Origin: Spirodela intermedia
Lineage: Eukaryota > Streptophyta > Magnoliopsida > Alismatales > Araceae
Direction: 5' to 3'
DNA length: 64,000 nucleotides
Assembly: GCA_902729315.2 (NCBI GenBank)
Contig: LR746279.1
Location: 3,876,001 to 3,940,000, forward strand
The position numbers and the translations under genes are program-made. How positions within the stretch are numbered: the first letter of the stretch is position 1; each line of letters opens with the position of its first letter. Shown here in pieces: positions 52,142 through 63,762 of this stretch. The notes under the pieces are model-generated. The model was not told the DNA's origin. It saw only the letters and a list, made by a program, of their open reading frames with translations, and ran no database searches.

Positions 52142-55100
52142 CTATGGAAACTTAACACTAAACTCTGTCTAATGGAGTGGTATAAGAGTGTATTGATATC
52201 AGTCAAGGAAAATGAACTGAAATATTCTACTTCTATGATGTCTAGGCATTATTCGTTGGAACGTGTGTGAAAAGTGGTTCATTTATTTACTTTCAAGAAA
52301 TTACTTATCTGGGGCTACGCTTGTTTCAGGTTCTAGGGGAGGCTTATCAGGTTCTGAGTAATCCATCACAACGGCAAACATATGACCTCTATGGAAAAAT
52401 GAGCATATCAAAGTAAGCTTTTGATTTCCTTTTTATTTTTCTTGTTTCATTTCTATGAAAATCCAATTGGAAATAATTTTTTTTTGCGTTTTATGAGCTT
52501 TGCGATTAACTCCGAGAGAAAAAAAGAAATGGTATGGGTTTAACAATATTCCATGTGTTGTTTACATTTCAAGAAAAAAGTTTGCTCTTCGATTTTTTGT
52601 GTGGTATACCGTGAAATATCACGCATATGCAATATCTATGATGTTTAACCTCTATTATTACTTCACCTGTGCAAAACATCATGTTCTGCCCGTTAGTTGG
52701 GTCGTTAATTGCTGATTACATTGGAGTAGCAGCGTGTGGATTGATCATATATGGATCATTACTTTACAATGACTTCCTGCAGTGGATTTCTTTAACATAT
52801 AAAAGGTTACCTTGAGCCATATATGCAAGTTAGGCAAAATACCTTATTAGAATTTCATCAAGAAGAACATTTAAATGTAACAACTAATGCTAGGAAACAC
52901 TACCCTTCTTTTGGTTTGAATAATTGCTATTTGTTGAGACAGGGAAACAATTATCGATCCAGCAGCAATTTTCGCCATGCTCTTTGGGAGTGAACTATTT
53001 GAAGACTATATAGGGAAGCTTGCTATGGCATCAATGGCATCACTTGATATTTTTCAAGAAGGTGAACAAGTTGATGCCAGAAAACTACAGGAGAGAATGA
53101 GGGTATGTATTCATTAAATAGATCACTGTTTACCAGTTCAGTTCTTTCTTGTTTGAATGTTTGTTGATTCATAACTGTCTGCATTATCTTAGTTTTCAAG
53201 GGTTCATATGAGCAACGAGACACTGTAGTAGACTAGGGCGTTGAGGCACATAGGTGTGGAAGCTAAGCATATTTTCTTGGTGACTGTAGTCTCCTTGTCC
53301 TGTTGGGAACTTTATTGAGCAAAAATAAACGTGAATATATCACTATTAAATTATACATTCATGTGGATATTTTTCGTCATTAAAAGCCATATCCCAATGC
53401 AGAAGATGGGCGAATTTCACGTCAAGTCGATGACTGAAATGGGATAGTCTTATATGTAGTTTCATATTGATCTCAATGACAAAGTTTAATCAAATCCGAA
53501 AAGTATTCTTCTTAATGTGATAGAGCTTACTAAATATTAAAAGCCGGAACACTGTAGTGAAACTCCTGTAAAGGTTCTTTCCTCTTGAGCGGATCACTTT
53601 CTTTGTTTAAAGGTGGTTCTGATAAAATATTAGATTATATATAATTACGGTGTTGGTTGTGTTTCCCATGTGATGAGGTATGATGCTTTTCCTGTTTATG
53701 GAAGATGAACCCATAACGTTACAAGCAGTAGATACTTTTATTTTGTAATTCTTATTATATTCAATTATCATTTAAAGATGTGGAAGCTTCTCATTCCACA
53801 GCTACTAATGCATTTTTCTCTCATTCATATATCAAGGGTTCTCTTTAGGTCTCATTGCTTAATTGAGAGGCGAATGGTCGTTTTGGCATATTTTGCTTGT
53901 TGCACATGCATATGGATATGTATTTTGTTCTAAGAAATGGATAGCTGGTATAGATTGATAAATTTGGCTTCAGGTTTTATGTATTTTGAAAATCCGGACA
54001 ATGTGCACATGTGTGATTAGAATTTTGAGGGATCTTGTATTTAGGCAGGTATATGAATGGTCCATTTCTTGACTTCCCAGTGGAGGTCTCGAAAGGCCCC
54101 ATCCATTATTTTATGTATGGACTCTTTTTGGTTGTGGGAGCTTACGAGGATCAAATTTTATGTTGGAGCCCACTTGCTATATTTGGTTTCGTCACTTATA
54201 ATTTATGACCACAAGTTTTCCCCCACGCTTAAATGAGTCATCCCCGTTGGTTGTTTACTTGGTCCAACCTCACCCTTGCATCTTTCTTCTGTATTGGTGG
54301 CCAGGTAAAAACTCGTGTTGTGCGGTTTTCAGTAATATCTTCTATAAGAAAGCGAGTACCAACTTCAGATTCCTCGATTTTCAGGGAAAAAAAAGTCTTT
54401 CCCTTGGTCAGTCTGCTGATCAAGTGGGTTTATCTGCTTGCTTGAGCTCATGAGCATGCTAGGACATCCAATAGAGCCGTTTTTCTTCTTTTTAGGTGCC
54501 TTATGCTTACTCGAGAACGTAAGAAGCTGCTTTTCATAACCATTTAATCATCAGTACTGGATCTTGGTTTTTTCTGCTATTGCATTTAGAAAATGACTCC
54601 GATGTTTCATTTTTCTGCATGGTTTAGTAAGACCACCTGTTTTACTGAGAAGTGAATGAAGATAAACATTTTCTGTGTTTTAGAGGCTTGCTTCAGACGT
54701 GTATAGAGATTTTCTACGATTTGCCATTTGTTTGAAGCAGACATTCTTCTTTTGTTCCCCATTTTTTTATTGATGATTCTCCCATTACATCTGTATCAAA
54801 CGTAGTTTTTCCCTGGTACAGGCTGTTCAGAAGGAAAGGGAGGAGAAACTTGTAGTGTTATTGAAAGATCGTCTCCAGGAGTATGTTCTCGGAAATAAAG
54901 ATGCCTTTACAAGTCATGCTGTAGCCGACGTTAAAAGGCTCTCTAATGCCGGTATTCCTATAACTTCTATCCCTGTTTATTTTTCAATATGTTACACGTC
55001 GCTGTTGTAGATTGAGGTTGATACGAGAAGACATAATGACTGTATAATATTGAATTGCCTGATCCCAGCTCGAGGTTTGATTTATAACCCGATACAAGCT

Positions 55101-57128
55101 AGATTGCGTGACACTGCAATGATTCACCTGTAGCCGAAAGTTGATAGGTTGAAGAATAGAAATGGTTCAGCAGTGTGATATGTTTGTAATCCCTTCTTGA
55201 TGAGCCCAAGCAATGCTATGTTGATAGCTCTCGGAGAACTTGTGCACTGAAATGCCGTGTATTCATGTCGTTTAAATTGCGAAAGATGCTTTTAATTCCA
55301 TAGATCAAAGCATGAAAAAATTGTTAAAATTCCAATTAGCGGGTGTTGAAATCCGTATGTTGCAGGATTATCTTGCCGTCGTATTTCCTCAAAGAAACTA
55401 GCGGCTTACCGTTTGTGGTAAATTCTAGGCCAATGATAACAATTTGAGTTCTAAGGGAAGGGAGCCAAACTTTCTCGGAAAATATATCTCTAAAACCGAA
55501 ACTTGTCTCTGGTTATGGTGACGCATCCTTTCAGCGCCATGGGGAATCCATTGAGGAGTAACGATTGCTGCATGCCAGCGTCCATGGAAGGTGAAATGGA
55601 TCCTTTTAGAAAGAAGCCAGTGTCCCTGAAAAGGCCCTTGAACCCGCCCCTGCCCTAAAGGGGAAACCCTAATGTCTTTGGAGTTTTTGAAAGCTGATGC
55701 ATTGCTCTTGTACTTTTCTGGGCCGTCCGAACTTGTCTGATCAAGTCCGTCATCTATATTTTGATCTTGTGTTTGGCACAGCTTTTGGAGTCGACATGTT
55801 GAGTACGATCGGGTACATATACGCCAGACAGGCGGCAAAGGAGCTCGGCAAAAAAGTGATCTTTCTGGGTGTGCCGTTTGTGGCCGAGTGGTTCAGAAAC
55901 AAAGGGCATTTCATCAAATCGCAGTTGACCGCCGCGACAGGTATGAATTATTGTTTCTGTCACTCAGACCTTGCTTGAAATTCCAAGGGCATGCCCGTCA
56001 AGCAAGTTGGGTGAATTCCGGATGATGGTGGTCAACCCGGCGGGCTCATGCCCACCCCCGCCGCGTCAAGCAAGTGGGGTGAATTCAAATGATGATGGTC
56101 AACCCCCGGGCTCATGCCGCCGGTCAAGCAAGTGGGATGACTTCAAATGATGGTGGTCAACCTGGTGCGCTCATCATGCCATTGTCATCCATGGCAGGTG
56201 TCATCGCCCTGATGCAAATCCAGGAGGAGATGAAGCAACAGCTCAGTGATGAGGGCAGGTACACCGAGGAGGAGCTTGAGCAGTACATGGAATCGCACAA
56301 GAAGGTGATGGTCGACTCTCTGTGGAAGCTTAATGTCGCCGACATCGAGGCCACCCTCTCTCGCGTCTGTCAGATGGTGAGCCTCCTCTCTCTGCCGTCC
56401 GTCGCACTTTTTTTCAGTTTTTTCTCTCTCCTCTGGCTCATCTGGAACCCCCGAGCTTATGGTGGCAGGTTCTCCAAGAGAACAACGTTAAGAGAGAGGA
56501 GCTCCGTGCCCGTGCCAAGGCATTGAAAACTCTCGGGAGGATATTTCAGGTGCTCATCTTCTTCATGTTCTTTCTTAATAGCAGCTCCTTAATATTCCTC
56601 TCTCTCTCTCTCTCTTCTTTCTCTCTCAAGATGAAGTGAAGTGACCATCTTCTTCTTCTTCTTCTTCTTCTTCTTCTTCTTCTTCTTCAGAGTGTGAAGT
56701 CGGGCAATGGAAGTGAGGTCGAGGGTTCACTTCCAGGGACCACCCAGGAGAAGTTGAGTGGAAACAAGACGGGGTCCGACAGGGCTTCTGACGTCTTGCC
56801 AGGCCCGCAGGCCCCCCTTGAGGAGCCGCCGTCCCACGAAATCCCTCCCACTTCTGAGGTAGGTGTCATTTTCTCTACAGTTTGATTACCATTGAGATTA
56901 TGAAACAGTATAATTATAATTAAAGATTACAAAACAGTACGATTATAATCGAGATTATAAAACAGAATGATTATAATTAAGATTATAATATCTTGTGCTC
57001 ACCGGTGCTGGCATGTTCATCATCCGTAGCAGAGCCCGTATGTGGAGGCGCCCAAAGTCTCGGGTTACCAGTTCGGCAGCTTCAACATGCCGATGCCGGC
57101 AGCACCGCCCGGTGCCACCAGGAGGTGA
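49283..57128 (+). CDS. ATJ10: DnaJ-10-type co-chaperone (J domain plus DnaJ-X domain)
   Basis: A J-protein that would stimulate the ATPase of an Hsp70 partner. Coding exons: 49283-49369, 51120-51179, 52330-52412, 52943-53102, 54822-54951, 55782-55940, 56198-56376, 56469-56549, 56691-56858 and 57030-57128. They total 1206 bases, or 401 residues, close to the roughly 398 of Arabidopsis dnaJ 10. The J domain starts [12 protein letters not shown] and has its HPD motif at residues 34-36, in VHPDKNPND. The DnaJ-X region spans about 130-330 ([20 protein letters not shown], then [19 protein letters not shown] and [16 protein letters not shown]). Residues 314-369 are a Ser/Pro/Gly-rich linker. The tail ends in PPGATRR. 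The ATG at 49283 is the first in-frame ATG, and the protein starts as in its homologues. No zinc-finger or signal peptide is seen, so it is a class III-type J protein, probably cytosolic or nuclear. Several paralogues exist in plants, so the exact orthologue is less certain than the family. Confidence 0.93.
49370..51119 (+). other. DnaJ intron 1, no embedded gene
   Basis: 1750 bases, GTCCTT to TATTAG. It is AT-rich and contains the perfect 25-base duplication listed below. No coding content was seen. Confidence 0.85.
49831..49880. repeat. Perfect 25-base tandem duplication in DnaJ intron 1
   Basis: Two identical adjacent units (starting TATTTTCTACATGGATAC), followed by the first seven bases of a third. 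Perfect identity suggests a recent slippage event. Confidence 0.95.
52100..52138. repeat. (TC)n microsatellite in DnaJ intron 2
   Basis: About 19 TC units, about 190 bases before the acceptor of exon 3. Confidence 0.9.
53103..54821 (+). other. DnaJ intron 4, nothing recognised
   Basis: 1719 bases of ordinary AT-rich intron between AGG|GTATGT and GTACAG|GCT. Short open frames on both strands have no resemblance to known proteins. Confidence 0.8.
55997..56180. repeat. Three-copy GC-rich tandem repeat in DnaJ intron 6
   Basis: Three imperfect units start with GTCAAGCAAGT at 55997, 56065 and 56123. Each continues with a GGGTGAATTC- or GGATGACTTC-like word and GATGGTGGTCAACC-like text, then CTCATGCC or a variant. 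Periods are 68 and 58 bases. The array fills most of this 257-base intron and ends close to the acceptor at 56197. Confidence 0.9.
56649..56690. repeat. (TTC)n microsatellite forming the acceptor of DnaJ intron 8
   Basis: About 13 TTC units run directly into the AG at 56689-56690, so the microsatellite itself is the polypyrimidine tract for exon 9. Confidence 0.9.
56895..56989. repeat. 28-base, three-copy AT-rich tandem repeat in DnaJ intron 9
   Basis: Three units of the form AGATTATAAAACAGAATG plus a TTATAATTA-like end, with a few differences, occupy more than half of a 171-base intron. Confidence 0.85.
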
Positions 57129-57192
57129 CCCTGACGGGCAGGTGGAGCCAACCAGGGGGGGGTCTCTGTCTCTCTTTGGACTCTTGTAAAAA

Positions 57193-57198
57193 AATAAA
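57193..57198 (+). terminator. Polyadenylation signal AATAAA of the DnaJ gene
   Basis: A canonical AATAAA 65 bases after the stop codon at 57126-57128. It is a plausible near-upstream element for 3' end formation. Confidence 0.6.
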
Positions 57199-57424
57199 GA
57201 AGGAAAAAATTACATAATTATGATTGCCCATGTTCGTGTCCAAGTAGCCAGCAGGAATGGTGGTGGGTTTTCTTTTTCTTTTTTCTTTTTTACGTCATTT
57301 TGTGTTGACCCAGCAGGAGCATTATTATTATTATTTTTTGATGTGCGGCGGCGTAGTTTGACCTATGCACTTTTCTGGTCGTCAGTATCTTGCTGTTTCC
57401 CCGAGCCGCCCTTCAATGGCACTG

Positions 57425-57515
57425 CACAGAGAGAGAGAGAGAGAGACAGAGAGAGAGGGCCACGTCGGAGTCTGCTCTGTCGCTCGGCCTCTTCTCTCTC
57501 TCCTCTCTCTCTCTC
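57425..57515. repeat. (GA)n and (CT)n runs
   Basis: A GA-rich run at about 57425-57457 and CT-rich runs at about 57490-57515 face each other and could pair as a loose hairpin. Open frames across them are repeat products. Confidence 0.7.
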
Positions 57516-57699
57516 CCTTATGCTATTCTCATGGTTGACTTGATTCTTCTGGGTTTGTACAGATGTGAATCTCAATGTCCAAGAGCTTCGGCATCAGGAG
57601 ACAGCCTCTGAGGAAGCCAAAGATCGTACGTAGTTGAGCATTGGAGAGCCTGAGGCTTAGCCTCCTCGGTAATCAGAAAAGGGACAAGGAGGGAGGCCC

Positions 57700-60600
57700 A
57701 GATTTATAATTGATTGATTATCTTTTATTCCTTTTGCTCAATCCTCTTATAACGAGAGCGTTAATCGTATAAACCCAGATCAATATTCACCCTAACCAGT
57801 CTCCAAAGTGTCTTTAGGCAGCAGCCTGACTGAATTAAAGCAGAGAATGAAGATCATATACGAATGCAAAAGAACTGTGTAAAATGAAAGAGGGATAATT
57901 GTTTCATACTTAGGGGGAGGGGGAGATCCACATCTAGAAATTTTCATTGAAACTTCTTCAAACATGGTGTTTTTTTTTTTTTTTTTAAAGTTCATGTTGT
58001 ACATATATGAAACCATATTCCCACTGAAAAACTTATTCAACTGGTTCTGAAAATCAAGTTTATGCTCCGATTTAATCACTTAATCCTTGCATCTCAAGCT
58101 ATGATAAATTCAAGGAAATGAGAAATATTGTAATCAGAAAAGTATCACTCGGCAGAAAATCATTTTTTATCATATTATACATCAGAAATTTAGATGACTG
58201 AGAATTGGTTTAGAAATCTCTGAATTTATTTCAGTACAGAATACGATTTTAAGTTCTAATCCTTGTTTACTGTGGAATGTATAACACCTGAATTCAGGTA
58301 GGTTTCTCTCCATCCATCAGCCCATTTAGATGTCTCAGAACTTTCAGATGATAACCTGATTATAAAATCATTACAATCCTCCTTTGATCAAAGGTAATGA
58401 TAATCAGAATTGATACGGAATGAATTCACGATTCTTTCTGAAATAAAAAACATAGCCTCTGATATCATTCAGTAACCAAATTCTAAAATCATGACTACTT
58501 GAATGTAGATTATCTTGTTCTGATCCAAAATTATACTCGAGGTAGATCTTTCCAAATATATAAGCTTTGCTTTGTCACCATAAAAAAGACATGATTCTTC
58601 TTTTATAGAATCCTAGTTTACTTTTGTCTAATCCAACTTTATTCATGGTTTCTTTCAATCTATTGTTCTTCTAGAACAAAATGCAATGACAAATGTACTA
58701 GATCTATTAGTTTAGATCTTCATCCAATTATCTACGATAAAAATAACATATTTATTAAAAAAATCTTCATTTTTATGATTATCTATAATTATCAAAATCC
58801 TTAAAAACAATATTGATGAAAATAATGATTTAGGTAGGCATTTTTGGTTGGAGAGCCTTTTTAGTTCTATTGTTGGCAAGATTTTCACAAGTAAATCATT
58901 TACTATTTTCAAATGAATGTTATGTGATAATCACAATATTGGTAATATATTATTTTAACCCTAAACAATTTATAAACCATTTGTAATAAATTTTTTATCT
59001 TTTCTTATTTTTGAGAATAGGGTCAAATTATGAGTCAAAGTACCTTTTATGAAGGGTTTGTGGTCATAGTGACTATGTCACCATACAAGGATAAAAATTT
59101 AGCTTTAAATCTTGTAGTTAAATTATCACCAATGTTATGTACCAGCTCTTAAGAAAGTCAAATAAATATTTAGGATCGACTACTTGAAAAACTAGCATAT
59201 TTTATTTTAAAAAAGGAAAGTGACTCATAAGCTAACTCACCTAATATGAAAAAGATTCATGCTCATAGTGATAGTAGTGTTCTGATATAGTAGCTACTAG
59301 TTGTTGGATGCCTCCAAGTTGTCAGTAGAATAGTCGTAGCTGATTGTAGTGACCATTTTCAGATCACTTTAAGATCAGAAAAATGAAAAAAATGTTATGG
59401 TACATTTTAAGAACTCACATTTTCCATGGAGAAGATTTGATCGATATTTATTATTTGCCACTTAATTGCAAAGGGCTTATAATGTTATGGTGTACCAAAA
59501 GAAGTTCATACAAGAGGATCCTTGGTTAGTTTGACTTAGAGCCCAAGTTTAGAAGAACCATTTGAAGAAAACTTGTGCCACCTTATGTCTTGGGGCCTTT
59601 AGTGTTCTGGGAACATAGGGCAACCTAGAATAGTGGATTTAAAAGAGACGAGATGGAGGATTGGCCTTCACCATCCATATTGACATTGAGCTTGTGAGAC
59701 ACAGAGATAGAGTTTGTAAAGGGCAAAGTAGCTTGGCCCCATGTGCTTAATTGTTATAAATTGAGTCAGCTATTTTCTTTGCTGAATCTGACTCATTTAG
59801 CTTGTGTAATCTAATGTAGAATTCAATAAAAATACAAAAAAGCCAAGTCCAAGCCCCCCTTCCCCCACCCCCCTTAATTCCCTTGTAGCCTTTCCAAAAT
59901 TCAGGTGAACTCTGTAATGCTAATACAAACTAAATAAAAAGAATTAGGCAACACAATTTCCGAAAGGTTCTTACATTAGTGCATTGGCAAGTAATAGATA
60001 AGTTATTTCATCGAGGAGAGAATATTAGGGCTTTGTCTCCCAAAATGTTTGGCTAGCTTGCCAAAAAAATGAAATTCCCTTAGGACTTCTATAATATAAT
60101 CAACAAAACAATCTTTGTAAAAGAAGAAAATCTAAGATAATTTTGTACATGCTCTCAATGGTTTAGCCTTGGTTGATTATAGGTTTTAGAACTACTAAGG
60201 GAGGTGTTTTCACAAAAGAGGACAACCCTATGTGGTAGAAGACCATGAAAGATCATAGACAATTAAACAAGCCCAAAGGAGACCAAACAAGCAAATAGGA
60301 TGCAGTACTAGGGATGTCTCATAAGAAAACATAGCCTACAATTATCCAACCAGTACTGCACAAGTACTATGGTACAATCATGAGATTGTCTCATACAAAT
60401 ATTGCAATAGATGCATCTATTCAAGAAGTAAAATTTTCCAAAGCAAACATTTGAAAGTACATATTGAATTCATCCCACAAAAGCACTCTATGACCATCAA
60501 GATTTCGTTTTACTATAATACCAATGTAAGAATAGTCCTCGAGGGTACCATTCCAACACAAAAAATGGGCACCAAGTTTTTAATCTAAGCATAAAAAAAG

Positions 60601-62640
60601 GAGAAGTTGTGGATATTCTCTTAGTTGATGACAAATGACTAAGAATTCATACCTAAATTTAAACTACACAATATTAACTAATTAACATTTTCTAAGCTTT
60701 TTCTCCTATGCTACTCAATAGTTAATTGTGATTGTCTCATCTAAGGAATCCAATATTTTGTCTTTCCAGTCTAATATTCTTATTGATTGCCTCAAAATGT
60801 AAGAGAATGGCCAACTCTTCCTTTAACACCTTAGAACAACTTGAAGAAAAGAGCCCATTCTCTTTATCCTTGAAAAATGGACACATATTATAAAATATAG
60901 TATCAATTTAAGAAATAATATGATGCAACGACTCATTTTATTTTTCTACTCCGTCGAATGATAGCCATCGAAGACGATTCAATGACCCATTTCATTAATC
61001 TCTAGACTTCATAAGGAGATCTATACATTGTCCATGTCGTCCTTATTTAAGGAGAGCCTTCGAGGCTGTGAACACTACACGACGATCCTCTCGAACACTC
61101 AAGATTCTAGTGCATCATTGATACATCGTCGTCGCGACGTCGAAACTCTGTTCTCTTACTTTTAACTTAATTTTTACTTCATTTAGTGATAATTTGTGTG
61201 ATTTAAATTTACCAAACTATACTTCATTCAATTATGATTCTTTCGACATTTATAGATCTTAATTTGATCAATTAAATCATCTATAACCACTTACAAAAGA
61301 ATCGTCAGGTGAAACTCTATTTCTGCCTGATTCACATTCGTTGAACACTGATGTCATCTTGACGTTCGCACCCTTATTTTCCTTTTTCGTGAATTTTAAA
61401 TATATTTTATTTTTATTTCTTAGTATAAAATTCATAAAAATTAATATTTTTTGAGAAAAATTCTAAGAAATTACTCGACATTATATTACATCCTTGTGAT
61501 CAACTTGAAAAATTACCACTATTTTTAAAAGTTTTATTAAATTATAATTGATATATTTTTCAAAAATACTTCTAAATATCCAAAAATTAGTATTTTCTAA
61601 TTTTATAAATTTTAAATTTATGTGATTTACTATACAACAACTAAGTCACGTTAAATATATATATATTTTTGAGATTTTTTTCAAACTCCTCAAGTATTGA
61701 TGGGTGAATGAAGATTGTATCAAGGATACATACAAATGCAAATAGGCTATCTTTGCAAGTATGTAGAAAAATAAGAATTTTGTTTTTATGCATATAATAA
61801 TGAACAAAAACCAATAGAAAAACATATTGAGGTTTGGAATGACACCTGGCCTTATAAGTACCCTTGAAATCCTCTTTATTTAGCCTCTCATCCTATGACG
61901 CCTCTTAATAAGATAACATCTTTTAGGGTTCCTAACACCCCAAGTATGGGTTGTAGAGAATACGTTTTCGCATGTTTTTCTTTGGCACAATGATATGTTC
62001 CTTTGGGTGTCACATTTTTGGCAAAAGGGGTCATGGAAACTCAAAGATCTTCCGATTGATATAAAAGAAACATTTAAATCCAATCAAAAGCCTTAGTGTG
62101 TGTTTTATATTGAATAGGAAGAAGATGCAATTAAAGATAGAAGCTTTCTTCTCTTAAGAGTAGAGATTTATATGGTGGTTAGTAGTCTATAAGTGTCAAT
62201 AAACCTTCTAAAGATGACTTGTGATTTATTAAAATATGATTTTTTTGCATAATGGACAATTTCTTAGATCTTTCATTAAAAATACATAAATAAAAAACAA
62301 AAAAATCATCTCTTTTTCTTGTCATTATCAGTCAATGTCACCATCCCATGCCTTTTGAACCTATCAAGCCACAACTCTTTCATTCTCATATTCATGAATG
62401 TATAAGTAGTTTTTGTATTATCTACAATGTATCAATAGAAACTCATTGTAATTTAATATGATAAAATAATCATATTGAAGCTCATGCCATACAACCTGGT
62501 CAACTTTGAGATTCACTTTTTCTCAAAGTTGGCCAAAAGTGTCTCAACTGATCCACCCAAGCATTTAGGTGTCGCAGCTCAGAATCCCCAACAACTCAGC
62601 TGACAGTAATTCATCAACAACTCCGTTTGTTTCAATCAGC
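57700..62640. other. AT-rich intergenic DNA, no gene recognised
   Basis: Nearly 5 kb without a frame above about 95 codons and without recognisable protein domains on either strand. The stretch at about 61000-61380 is richer in GC. Its phrasing (CATTGATACATCGTCGTCGC, then TGACGTTCGCACCC) is reminiscent of plant gypsy terminal repeats, but no partner copy is present. Most of this is presumably decayed repeat DNA. Confidence 0.5.
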
Positions 62641-62641
62641 C

Positions 62642-62679
<38 letters not shown>
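62641..62679. repeat. (ATT)n microsatellite
   Basis: About 13 ATT units, the only long trinucleotide run in the AT-rich intergenic DNA. Confidence 0.9.
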
Positions 62680-63233
62680 GCCTATTCTTAGAACAATTGA
62701 AGCATGCTACTAAAAAAGAGGCTGTTTTTTTCTTTTTCTACTTGTTTCTTGTTTTGTTACCTTTTCCTTTAGGGGAAAAATAAACCTTTTTCAGAAGTGT
62801 AGAGGATTGTGCTAGCTCGGGTAGCTGGCGCCATGAAGACCCACACCCACAGATCTAGCCCAAGAACCCACCCGGAAAGCTACTTTGCTTACTGTGTTAG
62901 CTGGTGTGCCATTATCTTTTAGAGGTCAACGGTACCCAAGATTGAGGGGGGGTCAAACCGTTGAAAATATGGCATAGCTGCAGCCCATTTCGATTGACTT
63001 GATTGATCGGCAATCTAGAAATATGGCCAAGCTGCAGTTAGCTGAGGTAGCGTTGACCCATAGAGGCGTATGCAGGCCTGAGACTGGCCTTGCATGGGAA
63101 TCAGAATCCTCACGGAAGATGCTTCTCCATATGAGAAGTTCTGATTCCTTGGCACAATCAGGAACCCTTTTCATTGCATCACACTGACCAAAATGAATGA
63201 ATCTGAATCAGTCCGAGGAGGTGTCCTCTAAAC

Positions 63234-63362
63234 ACAGGGAGAGAGAGGTAGAGATAGAGAGAGAGAGAGAGAGAGCGATGACGAAGAAGAAGAAGAAGAA
63301 GAAGAAGAAGAAGAAGAAGAAGAAGAAGAAGAAGAAGAAGATGCTGATGCTGATGCTGATGC

Positions 63363-63392
<30 letters not shown>
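63234..63392. repeat. Compound microsatellite (GA)n-(GAA)n-(GATGCT)n-(GAT)n
   Basis: GA-rich units to about 63275, (GAA) from 63283 to 63340, a hexamer GATGCT series to 63363, then GAT units to 63392. It lies 370-530 bases beyond the cellulose synthase stop, on its 3' side. All six frames read as homopolymeric peptides and are not genes. Confidence 0.95.
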
Positions 63393-63393
<1 letters not shown>

Positions 63394-63620
63394 GACTCCA
63401 ACATACATGAATGAATGAAGAAGTATTTGTATATGTACGCATGCCAGCCAAAAGGGGGGGGACCGGTCAAATCCCCGTCGTCCTTCCTCGGCTTCTTCCC
63501 CTGCTGCTGCTCCGTCTGATACAAGACGGCGGGCGTTGCACTGCCCGCCATTATTGCTGCTTCGCTAAGACACCATCACACCTCCGCAAACTGAACAAAG
63601 AATCTCCACCCACCCACAAG

Positions 63621-63711
63621 GAAGAAGAAGAAGAAGAAGAAGTAGAAGAAGAGGAAGAACCCGACAGCGAAGAGAAGAGAGGAGGATCTGTCTCTCTCTC
63701 TCTCTCTCTCT
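63621..63711. repeat. (GAA)n and (CT)n runs in the presumed CesA 3' untranslated region
   Basis: Interrupted GAA units at about 63621-63660 and about 11 CT units at 63689-63711, 50-140 bases beyond the cellulose synthase stop codon on the minus strand. Confidence 0.85.
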
Positions 63712-63762
63712 TCTCTCTGTCGCTCTATCTACAGAAGACGGGAACTGGTGGGGGGAGGGCGA

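Noticed and set aside
55190-55255. A possible box C/D small nucleolar RNA (TTGATGA ... CTGA) in DnaJ intron 5
   Set aside because: The C box breaks the purine rule, no terminal stem closes it, and C' and D' boxes are not convincing.
55425-55838. A 137-codon open frame on the - strand in DnaJ intron 5 and exon 6
   Set aside because: It overlaps the conserved exon 6 on the other strand and shows no domain. The intron part is noted only as unusual composition.
63197-63551. Open frames of poly-Lys, poly-Ser, poly-Leu and similar on both strands
   Set aside because: They are translations of the (GAA)n and (GAT)n arrays and have no independent coding evidence.
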